64,000 nt of DNA from Akkermansia sp. Lineage in GTDB: Bacteria; Verrucomicrobiota; Verrucomicrobiia; Verrucomicrobiales; Akkermansiaceae. Under the pieces are notes generated by a model that was not told the origin of the DNA, ran no database searches, and saw only the letters and a list, made by a program, of their open reading frames with translations. The number at the start of each line of letters is the position of its first letter. Within the stretch, counting starts at the first letter, position 1. The translations under genes were made by a program, and so were the position numbers. Shown here piece by piece: positions 7,523 to 14,810 of the stretch. The stretch is from assembly GCA_017415995.1 (NCBI GenBank), contig JAFQDN010000021.1:1-64000 (forward strand). Reading direction: 5' to 3'.

Positions 7523-7581
7523 CCGGAATCCCGGTATTCAGCCCCAGGGGAGCCGCTACCACGCCGCCCCCATTTTTTGAC

Positions 7582-9141
7582 ATGCCGCCATGGGGTATGA
7601 ACATCTACATCAATCCAGAAAAATCTCCGGCGGCAATCCAAGCAAAAGCATCAGGTTCGCCTATCTCCGGCTTGCGCTTCAAGCGTGGTGCCAATCTCAA
7701 CCTGTCCGTGGTTGTGCTGGGCTGCACGAGCGCCAGCAAGCTGCGCTTCGGCATCAAAGCCAAGGGCGACTACGAGGGCGCGTTGCTTGTCTACGCATCC
7801 GCAGATAACGGCATCACCGAGGAAGATGGTACACGCTTTGAGTTGAGCCTGGCTGTTTCCAGCGAAGCGCTCAATGCTGCGTTCAACGTGGGTTCCGGCA
7901 ATGCCGCTACGGCAGCAAGTATTTCGGCTGTGGCAGAGTTTGCATGGCAGGAGAATGGCGCTGAGCGTCTGACCGACACCATCAACACGACTCTTCTCAA
8001 CGATATTATCCGACTGGCCACGGAAGCCCCCGAAGCCGCTGCCGGGGAATACCCCGCGCCGGATCTGGTAGCCACCAAGTCGTGGGTGAACCTGTTGAAA
8101 GCGTCTGCTGCTCAGGCTGGCCTCGTGTTGTTGGAAGCCGATGCCATCATTGAGGGGGAACATACAGCCGTGGCTCTGACCGCAGCCGGAACCATTGCCA
8201 TACCTCTGGCCACCGCTTCCGAATCCGGCACCGTGATACTCGGCACCGATACGCCCATCTCCGGGCGCAATATCCTCCCGGTAGGCAAAGACTCCTCCGG
8301 CAAGCTGGCCGTAAGTGCCGATGGTCTCTCCGCATTTGATTCTGCCAAGAAAGCGGGCTTTGTCGGAACTGAGGAGGAATGGGTGGCTTCCCTGAAAGGG
8401 GAACAAGGTGAGCAGGGAGAAAAGGGTGAACAAGGCATTCAGGGGGAGCAAGGAATCCAAGGCGTTCCCGGAGCCTCTGCATACGATATGGCTGTAGCGA
8501 ATGGCTATGAGGGTACTGAAGAAGAGTGGTTGTCTACTCTGGGTATTTACGTGCTGTACGAGAAACATACTATTGAACCTGATACCGGGAGCGAAGATAA
8601 CTATGACGCTTACGGTTTCGGTATTATCATGAAAGCGTCCGGGCTTATGCAATCGCTGACGGTTCCATGCCGTTTATCTTCTAATTCTTCTCAGGTAGGT
8701 ACAGAGCCGGTGTGGTGTAAAGTGTGGCAAAATGATCGCTTTATGGCATTGTCTCTTAATTCTCAGGTTCATGGCGTAGGAAAAACTCTTTCATGGGAGT
8801 TTGACCCCTTTACCGTAGAAGCCGGACAGGAGTATAAGTTCCTTTTCTACAAGGAGTCTAGCAAAGATTTGGTGAGCTTCTCGACTGATTTCAGCGGATG
8901 CTTCCATGTGGTAAGCAAAGATTCATCTGATGGCGTCGGTATGATTGGTTCCGGTGGAGGATATGGCATAAGCGGAGCTACTGAATGGCAACCGCTCTAT
9001 AAAATAGTGCTACTGAATCCACGATATTCTCCTGCAACCCATGCCACAGATTCTACAGTTCATTTATCTGCAGAAGAAAAATCTGACCTTGCAGACCTTC
9101 TAGCCAACAAGGATGCCTTGCTGGCTCTCATTAACCCCTAA
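7582..9141 (+). CDS. Phage tail fibre with collagen-like repeats
   Basis: A 519-residue protein from ATG 7582 (ATG 7597, giving MNIYINPEK, is equally possible). The N-terminal 180 residues are beta-rich and probably anchor to the tail. The centre carries eight Gly-X-Y triplets (about residues 273-296), flanked on both sides by the repeat pattern SAxDxAxxxGxxGTEEEW, a known phage fibre module. The C-terminal 200 residues are beta-rich with aromatic residues and would form the receptor-binding head. It should recognise the host surface during adsorption. Collagen-like stalks trimerise in other phage fibres; trimerisation here is inferred. Confidence 0.8.
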   Translation: MPPWGMNIYINPEKSPAAIQAKASGSPISGLRFKRGANLNLSVVVLGCTSASKLRFGIKAKGDYEGALLVYASADNGITEEDGTRFELSLAVSSEALNAAFNVGSGNAATAASISAVAEFAWQENGAERLTDTINTTLLNDIIRLATEAPEAAAGEYPAPDLVATKSWVNLLKASAAQAGLVLLEADAIIEGEHTAVALTAAGTIAIPLATASESGTVILGTDTPISGRNILPVGKDSSGKLAVSADGLSAFDSAKKAGFVGTEEEWVASLKGEQGEQGEKGEQGIQGEQGIQGVPGASAYDMAVANGYEGTEEEWLSTLGIYVLYEKHTIEPDTGSEDNYDAYGFGIIMKASGLMQSLTVPCRLSSNSSQVGTEPVWCKVWQNDRFMALSLNSQVHGVGKTLSWEFDPFTVEAGQEYKFLFYKESSKDLVSFSTDFSGCFHVVSKDSSDGVGMIGSGGGYGISGATEWQPLYKIVLLNPRYSPATHATDSTVHLSAEEKSDLADLLANKDALLALINP

Positions 9142-9155
9142 CCCCATATATTATC

Positions 9156-9449
9156 ATGACCAATTCATTTGTAACAGGCGGCATCGTGGTCGCCAATGCC
9201 TTAGCGGTAGTGACGCTGGCCACAGCCGAACTCAATCCGTTCATCGAATACATCCAGAATGGTGCCTCTGTGGGTGCCATCATGGGTATCTTCCTCTGGC
9301 GCGAAATGAAGCGAGCCGAACGCTATGAACACCTCTACGACCAAGAGCGCAAGCTGCGACTCGAAGCCGAGAACAAGTGTGCGAATTGTCCGTTCGTGAA
9401 ACGTGCGCACGAGGAGTTCATGGATAAGCGGGCAGATGATTCCAAGTAA
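9156..9449 (+). CDS. Holin-like small membrane protein
   Basis: A 97-residue protein with two hydrophobic stretches near the N-terminus (FVTGGIVVANALAVVTLATAEL and a second, GASVGAIMGIFLWREM) followed by a charged cytoplasmic tail with one Cys pair (NKCANCPF). Size, topology and placement right after the tail fibre fit a phage holin or holin accessory. No endolysin gene is next to it in this window, so the lysis role is inference. The Cys-X-X-Cys in the tail is unusual for a holin and may bind a metal or form a disulfide. Confidence 0.5.
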   Translation: MTNSFVTGGIVVANALAVVTLATAELNPFIEYIQNGASVGAIMGIFLWREMKRAERYEHLYDQERKLRLEAENKCANCPFVKRAHEEFMDKRADDSK

Positions 9450-9466
9450 GCTGTAAGTCATTGCAG

Positions 9467-9549
9467 ATAAGTGCAAAAAAGACAAAAGAAAAAGGTAAAA
9501 AGTCCTTGCATATTGTGCGCAATCTGCTATACTTTCACCATAGATAAAA
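9467..9549 (+). promoter_or_regulatory. Phage promoter, copy 2 of the duplicated block
   Basis: TTGCAT (9506-9511), 16 bp and TATACT (9528-9533), with the same flanks as 6389-6472. Only a few bases differ over about 80 bp. It drives the small genes at 9563, 9873 and 10105. The predicted start is near 9540, leaving a leader of about 23 nt. Confidence 0.8.
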
Positions 9550-9562
9550 GCACTAAGTAGCA

Positions 9563-9844
9563 ATGAATAACGAGCATATAGACAAGCTGAAAGCCTACGG
9601 CATCAACCCCGCCGACTACGATGAATACGAGATGGAGGAAATCGCCGACACCCTGAACACCTACGAGGAGAACAAGGCATACGCCGACAGCTACCGCAAA
9701 GAGTTGGAAGCCGGGGAAGAATCCGACAACGGCTACCACGAGTTCCTACAGGGGATGGCCGACCGCGAAATCATCAGCCTGTATGAAAATTACGGCATCG
9801 TGACCAACATCAAAATCGAGGGCTGGGAACCCGCCTCCCGCTGA
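9563..9844 (+). CDS. Small acidic phage protein, unknown
   Basis: A 93-residue protein that is about one quarter Asp/Glu (YDEYEMEEIADTLNTYEENK) with no membrane segment or Cys. Strong negative charge on a small phage protein can mean DNA mimicry, for example anti-restriction, but nothing specific supports that here. It is the first of three small genes under the copy-2 promoter and is followed by a 28-bp gap. Not a recognised family. Confidence 0.65.
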   Translation: MNNEHIDKLKAYGINPADYDEYEMEEIADTLNTYEENKAYADSYRKELEAGEESDNGYHEFLQGMADREIISLYENYGIVTNIKIEGWEPASR

Positions 9845-9872
9845 GGGAGGCGGACATTAACCTTTTACAACC

Positions 9873-10091
9873 ATGAGCAGTACATCAATCGAAAGAGGAG
9901 ACATAGTCCGCATAAAGCCCGAGTGGCTTAATCCCGGAGAGTCAGGCGAGATGCAGTATGTGGTACTGAAAGAATACGATGAAAGGCGAATCCTCATTCA
10001 AGCACTCGGCACCGGGCTCCCGCTGGCACCTACCGAGGCTGTGGAGAAGAGCATGGTCTACACCTGTGGTCACGTCACACTTAACAACTAA
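9873..10091 (+). CDS. Small SH3-like phage protein, unknown
   Basis: A 72-residue protein. The order SIERGDIVRIKPEWLNPGE, MQYVVLKEYDERRILIQALG, VYTCGHVTLN is a short five-strand pattern like small SH3/KOW-fold phage proteins that bind nucleic acid or act as adaptors. No catalytic residues are visible. It lies in a three-gene unit with 9563 and 10105. The fold guess rests on the alternation of strands only. Confidence 0.6.
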   Translation: MSSTSIERGDIVRIKPEWLNPGESGEMQYVVLKEYDERRILIQALGTGLPLAPTEAVEKSMVYTCGHVTLNN

Positions 10092-10104
10092 TCGACACTA
10101 ACCC

Positions 10105-10278
10105 ATGAACGTATACATCGAAGCACACTTCAAGCAGGTAAAGGAGAACGAGTACAAACGAGTCGAGGTCAAGATTGACGAAGACCTCATCCCCTGGGGC
10201 GTACACAAGTTCCTTGAACGCCGCTACGGAGAAATTACCGAACTTAGCTTCCACTTCACAAGGGAAGCAGACACCTAA
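10105..10278 (+). CDS. 57-residue phage protein, unknown
   Basis: A short frame (MNVYIEAHFKQVKENEYKR to SFHFTREADT) starting 13 bases after the previous stop and ending just before a hairpin terminator. It has a beta-helix-beta look and is charged, with Trp in DEDLIPWGVHKFLERRYG. The in-line position, similar base composition and the terminator right after it support a real gene. No function is recognised. Confidence 0.6.
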   Translation: MNVYIEAHFKQVKENEYKRVEVKIDEDLIPWGVHKFLERRYGEITELSFHFTREADT

Positions 10279-10300
10279 CTAAGAGAGGACAATGAAAATA

Positions 10301-10338
10301 GCCTCCATCGGGAAATCGCCGACGGAGGCATTCATTTT
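10301..10338 (+). terminator. Rho-independent terminator of the 9563-10278 unit
   Basis: A stem of GCCTCC (10301-10306) with GGAGGC (10324-10329), extended inward by TCGG/CCGA, is followed by ATTCATTTTTG. It closes the rightward small-gene unit. It also lies 20 bases beyond the stop of the leftward zinc-ribbon gene, where it may work in both directions. Confidence 0.8.
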
Positions 10339-10358
10339 TGAGGTGTGTCTCTCGTTTC

Positions 10359-11597
10359 TTATCGCTTTTCCTGCATGTGGAATCCTACGACCTTGCTTTC
10401 CTTATCGAATTGAACGGTTGCAATGTAGGTGAGTTCAAGCCCATAGGCATTTTTTGCGGAAAACTCGATTGTAATTTCATTGCAGCTGGGAGTTGTGCGT
10501 GAGGTAAACACACCCAGTTCGTGCCTATCATAAGTTGAGGGGAAATTGAGCTGGCTCTTTATCACTTCTTCTGCCATGACTTCGTGGCGTGTAAGTAGGG
10601 GAGCCAATTTTTCCTGCTCGCTAAGTGCTGGGCCTTTTTCCATCAACTCTGTTTCCGTAAAATAGAACTTTGTGAGATTCTGAGCCCACACGAAAAATAC
10701 CAATTCAGATTTGGTGCTACGCTCCAAAGAAAGGTCCACGGTCATTACTGCATCACATTTCTTGTTTTGGGCTGCTTTTTGCGCAGCAATGGGCATGAGT
10801 CTATTAGCCTTTTTGATGTTTTCTAACCCGAGCTTATTCAGCGTTTTTGAGAACCCTGCATCTTTCAAGCCTTGTGCCGTTTCAGGGTAGGTAAAGATGG
10901 CCCCATCTAATATGGGAGCTTCATAGGGCTTTTCCACCGTCGTGATTTTGGGCAGCGGTTTAGGTGTGTTCTCTGCAACTTTTTCTGTTTGTGTTGAAGT
11001 AGCGTTGACTGGTTGATTGGCAGCTGTTTCATCCTTTTCTTTAGTAGGTTCTGGAGAGGTTGTTGAAGAAACTTCTGGTGCTGCCGGTTTTGGCTCTACT
11101 TCTGACGAGGAGTTCACAATCGCTGAAATAAATAAGCCGTAAAATGCCAACCAAACGAAGAAAAGAAGCGCAGCTTTTCCTTTGGTGTAGCCTTTCAGCT
11201 TTTTACCCTGCTTGTCTGTGAATGAATTAGTGAGGATTCGCAAAACATCAATGGCACTCCAGATAAAATACAAACCGCACGTGAAAAACATAATCAGGCC
11301 AGTCCATATTTTCCCGGTGTAAAAGCGATGCAATCCACAAGGTGCCGGAATGATGCTGAGAATGGCTGCAACCATGAAAGATTTGTCTCCAGCCATATCA
11401 TTTGATGAGGGGACGGATTCCGGAATTTGCGGGAGCGGCACGTTTCTCATACAGGGCTTGCTTTCCTGAATATCTGGAATCTGAGTCCCAGCTTGCGAAT
11501 GCTCTCCCAATGCAGAAAGTTTCTCTACTTTGCTGCCACAGTTGACGCAGAAACGAGCTTCATTGGGGAGTTCTTTGCCACAATTAGAACAGAACAT
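10359..11597 (-). CDS. Zinc-ribbon / TM2-domain membrane protein
   Basis: A 412-residue protein. Residues 1-25 form a double Cys-X2-Cys zinc ribbon (CSNCGKEL and CVNCGSKV). After a linker, a TM2-domain core follows (AAILSIIPAPCGLHRFYTGKIWTG, CGLYFIWSAIDVLRI) with two membrane helices, then a third hydrophobic helix (AALLFFVWLAFYGLFISAIV). The remaining ~250 residues are outside the membrane, Pro/Thr/Lys-rich first and then globular. It probably senses or scaffolds at the inner membrane; no enzyme motif is visible. It is co-directional with the nuclease gene upstream (36-bp gap), and both read against the phage genes, as lysogenic cargo would. Confidence 0.8.
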   Translation of the reverse strand: MFCSNCGKELPNEARFCVNCGSKVEKLSALGEHSQAGTQIPDIQESKPCMRNVPLPQIPESVPSSNDMAGDKSFMVAAILSIIPAPCGLHRFYTGKIWTGLIMFFTCGLYFIWSAIDVLRILTNSFTDKQGKKLKGYTKGKAALLFFVWLAFYGLFISAIVNSSSEVEPKPAAPEVSSTTSPEPTKEKDETAANQPVNATSTQTEKVAENTPKPLPKITTVEKPYEAPILDGAIFTYPETAQGLKDAGFSKTLNKLGLENIKKANRLMPIAAQKAAQNKKCDAVMTVDLSLERSTKSELVFFVWAQNLTKFYFTETELMEKGPALSEQEKLAPLLTRHEVMAEEVIKSQLNFPSTYDRHELGVFTSRTTPSCNEITIEFSAKNAYGLELTYIATVQFDKESKVVGFHMQEKR

Positions 11598-11633
11598 ATT
11601 ATCGTATTTGCTGATGGTTAATAAAGAATGATG

Positions 11634-12476
11634 TTAGAATCCCGCGCCTCCGCATTTTTTGCAGTTATCCCCCGTAGGCTTGGTGGTATAATGACCTCGC
11701 TTTGTTTTTCCATAATAGCGACAATGCGGAGCGTGCGTCTTTCCTGTACTGGTGACCCAGTATTTCGTTCCCTCCTCGTTTTCCTCGGTCGGAGAATCTG
11801 TTTTTGTTTTGTTCCCAGCCCCACCGCAAACTTTGCAGTTCGCTCCATGGGGGGAATCTGAATAGCGTCCACTATCAGAACTTCCATAGAAGCGACAGGA
11901 AGAGTTGTGTACTTTTCCTGTGCCAGATATCCAGTATTTCCCGGAAGCCGAGGCGGCTTGTTTTTCGGATGCGTTACCTTGGTCATTTCTATCTCCTCTA
12001 CGCCATTGCCACGGAGGTGTGGGAGTAGCATGACTCCATAACCCTACTTTCTTGGATCTGGCTTCTTGCTCAGCCTTTGCAAGAATCGTATCGTTTGGGG
12101 CATATTGGGCATAGTGCCATGCAAGCCCGCTCTTTATCATCTCCAAGTTTGCGTATACGTTTCCTACATAAACCTTTCCGATGTTACGTCCATAACGGTC
12201 TTGGCTTGTAATGTACACGCTGACCTCTTTTCCGAAAATGAGGTCAGATAGCTTTTTCTTTGCTACTTGCCCAAAATCCTGCTTGCTTTCCGGGGCATCG
12301 ATTCCCCAAAAACGGATTTTTTCTTGCCTATTGCCGTCTACCAGAATGGTAGCCGTATCGCCATCGGTTACACCTACGCATTTTCCTGTTATGGTTTCCG
12401 CATGCAACAAGGTTGCTAGGAACAAGAATACGCAGACAATAAGTCTGGCCAGAATGTTTTGAGGAGAGTGATACAT
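11634..12476 (-). CDS. Secreted thermonuclease (SNase fold) with two C-terminal Cys repeats
   Basis: A 280-residue protein from ATG 12476 (the extension to 12503 would precede the predicted transcription start). A signal peptide (LARLIVCVFLFLATLLHAE) is followed by a staphylococcal-nuclease domain with GVTDGDTATILV, RFWGIDAPESKQ, SQDRYGRNIGKVYV and GLAWHYAQY. The catalytic Arg, Asp and Glu positions are present. The C-terminus has two copies of a ~45-residue module, KYWxxxTGKxHxxxCRxYG and CxxCGGAG, Cys/His-rich and probably metal-binding. It likely degrades DNA or RNA outside the cytoplasm. It lies upstream of the TM2 gene and probably shares its promoter. Confidence 0.85.
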   Translation of the reverse strand: MYHSPQNILARLIVCVFLFLATLLHAETITGKCVGVTDGDTATILVDGNRQEKIRFWGIDAPESKQDFGQVAKKKLSDLIFGKEVSVYITSQDRYGRNIGKVYVGNVYANLEMIKSGLAWHYAQYAPNDTILAKAEQEARSKKVGLWSHATPTPPWQWRRGDRNDQGNASEKQAASASGKYWISGTGKVHNSSCRFYGSSDSGRYSDSPHGANCKVCGGAGNKTKTDSPTEENEEGTKYWVTSTGKTHAPHCRYYGKTKRGHYTTKPTGDNCKKCGGAGF

Positions 12477-12501
12477 AGCTGTTATGTCGTTTTCACCCGC
12501 C

Positions 12502-12695
12502 ACTATACAGCATAAAGAATGCTGACCCTAACTACCCCTATTATTGCTCAGGAGATAGCGTAAACAGATGGCTTTATTTTACCCCGGTTCGGGCTTGCAA
12601 AAACACCCCCTATTTGCGCTTCAATGACTAGAAAATAAGACAGTTTGCTATTTTGGTTTTGACATCAGCATTCTTTATGAACCCCACACACGACC
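12502..12695. promoter_or_regulatory. Divergent promoter region with a 15-bp inverted repeat
   Basis: This is the gap between the leftward nuclease and the rightward integrase half. CATAAAGAATGCTGA (12511-12525) and its exact complement TCAGCATTCTTTATG (12665-12679) lie 139 bp apart. Leftward, the repeat abuts a -10 TATAGT (12507-12502) and would cover the spacer, so it may be an operator. Rightward, TTGACA (12659-12664) touches the second copy, but I see no good -10. It could instead be the ends of a small 169-bp inserted element; no flanking duplication is visible. Confidence 0.5.
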
Positions 12696-13256
12696 ATGAA
12701 GTCCAACCATATAGCAAAGCAACTGTTAAAGGGGGTGAGCCTGACACAAAGTGACCTTGCTCGCCTTGCCTTGGAAGCCATCGAATCTCTGGGCGATTTA
12801 GCCCGGGGACTCGACCGAATCGAGCTCATCACGCTTCTGCGTAACACGCTACGCGAGGGAGTATCAGCCATGAAAGCCGCCGCCCACACGGTATCGTTGG
12901 AAGAAGCAGCCTGGGCGAGTGTTGAAGCACGGCAGGACTTGCGACCGACCTCCCGCAGAGACCTGCGTCACTTTGTCCGCAGATTGCTCAAAGTTCCGGG
13001 TGCGGCAGCTTTACCGCTTCGAGCCATAACGGCCACTCAATGCAAAAAGATTCTGACAGAGGCTTTCGGCGCGAGCCCCAGCAGCTTTGTAAAGGGCAGA
13101 GCTATCTTACATAGCATCTTCTCGTTTGGCATTCAACAGGAATGGTGTGACCTGAATCCCGTGACTAAAATCGAAGTGCCAAAGGTTAACCTGAACGTAG
13201 GAAAAATGAAAGAAGCGAATTCCGGGCGCGAAAATCTCAAGCTGATGACTTGTTAA
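12696..13256 (+). pseudogene. int: Phage tyrosine integrase, N-terminal half (interrupted)
   Basis: The first 164 residues (to Val at 13185-13187) are the N-terminal part of a tyrosine recombinase. They include the core-binding SAM-like domain LTQSDLARLALEAIESLGDL, RRDLRHFVRRLLKV and the typical transition GRAILHSIFSFGIQQEWCDLNPVTKIEVPKV that precedes a catalytic domain. Reading then runs into foreign sequence (NLNVGKMKEANSGRENLK) and stops at 13256. The catalytic half lies at 20149-20667. Joining the two at TTAA gives aag-gtt-aag-gaa-aag, V-K-E-K, and a 336-residue enzyme. The truncated product lacks all catalytic residues. Confidence 0.9.
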
Positions 13257-13273
13257 TTCCACTTAATCCAAGA

Positions 13274-13306
13274 AACCGAATCAGAAAACAATCTGGTTCG
13301 GTTTTT
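13274..13306 (+). terminator. Terminator at the left edge of the insertion
   Basis: AACCGAATCAG (13274-13284) pairs with CTGGTTCGGTT (13293-13303), with one G-U pair, and GTTTTTG follows. It lies 18 bp after the truncated integrase stop and would stop rightward transcription before the repeat region. Confidence 0.75.
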
Positions 13307-13718
13307 GCTTCGCCTTGATTTTCAATAGCTACGCGCGCTTAGGTATTGCACGCTCGCAAGCTCCGCCACCGCCCCGTCGGGCGCAAAACGGCTCGAAAAG
13401 GTCAAAAAGCCTAAGCATACCTAAGCCCGTTTTCCTAAGCGCGAAAGCCTTTTAGGGTCACTAAAGAAGCCTCGAATCGACAATCTATTGATTCTGTGAG
13501 CTTAGGCAACTTTGAGCAGATGGCAACTCTGCAACAAGCAAAGATGTTTCGAACTGGCAAGCTACACAGAATCAGATGTTTAAGTGCCGTTTTTCGCCAG
13601 GCGGCAACCTAAAAAGAAACATCGCTTGCAAGGGAACAAAAAGACACTTCAGCAGAAACAGAGAAAGAGCTACGGGGGTTGTCTATGAAGCTTCGTCAAT
13701 CGGCGAGAGCAAGCCACC
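13307..13718. repeat. Non-coding region with five CCTAAGC motifs
   Basis: No gene is seen. CCTAAGC occurs three times in direct order (13410-13416, 13420-13426, 13434-13440), and its complement GCTTAGG occurs at 13337-13343 and 13500-13506. The outer pair CGCGCTTAGG (13334-13343) and CCTAAGCGCG (13434-13443) form a perfect 10-bp inverted repeat. The array looks like protein-binding iterons, such as recombinase arm sites or replication iterons. It lies just downstream of the exporter operon's last gene, which ends at 13719. Confidence 0.55.
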
Positions 13719-14810
13719 TCACCCCTTCTTGATTTTCAGAACAATATAAGCTGTGCTCATCGTTATAGCTGCGATACTTGCAAAAGCCGAGAGTTGGGGA
13801 GTTATGTCGGAAAGTGTATAACCCTTCATAAACACGCCCCGGGTGACAATGAAGATGTAGTAGATTGGGTTACACCGCGACACCCACTGCAAGAACTCGG
13901 GCATATTGTCCGCCGGTGCAATGAAGCCGGAGAGCAGGACGGCGGGCAAGGCAAAGCAATACATGCCGACAAAGGCCTGCTGCTGGGTCTTACAAAAAGC
14001 CGAAATGGCAAATCCGATTCCGGTCAGAGAAAGAGAATAAATAGCCAGAGCCCCATATAAAGCAACCACGGAACCATGCAAGGGCAACCCGAAACCGCAT
14101 GTGGCAACCAACAGGATGATGAAGCATTGCCCCAGCAAAATCAATGTGGCTGGTACCGTTTTGCCTATGAGTAATTCCGCAGCTCCCAGAGGTGTGACGC
14201 AGAGCTGTTCGTAGGTCCCGGCTTCACGCTCTCTTGCCAATGCCATGCAGGATATATTCATGCTGGTTATCATGCCCAGCATGCCGAAGAGACAAGCCAG
14301 AATAAACCAACGGTAATTGAGTGTCGGGTTATAGAGATGCCGTAGTGTCGACCCGCCCAACCGACTAGCGTTTTGTTCTGCTAATCCGTTGGCAATCGAA
14401 GTGATATAGCCCGCTGCAATTTGTGAGCTATTGGAGCGCAAGCCGTCGCATACCACCTGTAGCCGGGCGGTTTCTCCTCTTGCAAGGCAACGGGAAAAGT
14501 CTGACGGGATATGCACACCAACCATGCATTGCTGAGAATCGAGTGCATCGGTCATTTCTTTTTCCGAATAGACGCGCTTCACGTCTGTAATGTAGGGAGC
14601 CCCGTTGAAGCGTTGCATGAGCTCCGTAGCCGGAGCCCCGGAATCATCGCAAAGTACCACCACTTTACAATGCGTCACATCCTGCGTGGCAACAAAGGGG
14701 AACAGCATCGTCTGCATCAGAATAGGAACAATCAGCACCATCACACCGCGCCGGGTGCTGAATTGCTCTTGCAGCTCCTTAATGATGAGGGCTATGATGC
14801 GGTGTATCAT
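13719..14810 (-). CDS. ABC-2 type transporter permease (YbhR-like), second permease
   Basis: A 363-residue inner-membrane protein: a cytoplasmic N-terminus with one membrane helix (RGVMVLIVPILMQTMLFPFV), a ~150-residue periplasmic loop, then five membrane helices. One is the conserved AREREAGTYEQLCVTPLGAAELLIGK, with GTYEQL as the ABC-2 signature. It pairs with the 14807 permease to form the membrane pore. Its ATG overlaps the previous gene's stop (ATGA), so it is the last member of a coupled operon. The relatives YbhR and YhhJ export drugs or toxic hydrophobic compounds; the substrate here is unknown. Confidence 0.88.
   Translation of the reverse strand: MIHRIIALIIKELQEQFSTRRGVMVLIVPILMQTMLFPFVATQDVTHCKVVVLCDDSGAPATELMQRFNGAPYITDVKRVYSEKEMTDALDSQQCMVGVHIPSDFSRCLARGETARLQVVCDGLRSNSSQIAAGYITSIANGLAEQNASRLGGSTLRHLYNPTLNYRWFILACLFGMLGMITSMNISCMALAREREAGTYEQLCVTPLGAAELLIGKTVPATLILLGQCFIILLVATCGFGLPLHGSVVALYGALAIYSLSLTGIGFAISAFCKTQQQAFVGMYCFALPAVLLSGFIAPADNMPEFLQWVSRCNPIYYIFIVTRGVFMKGYTLSDITPQLSAFASIAAITMSTAYIVLKIKKG

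Noticed and set aside
13256-13718. Hidden gene in the repeat region of the cassette
   Set aside because: No frame longer than about 35 residues has a start signal; the region is dominated by repeats and a terminator.
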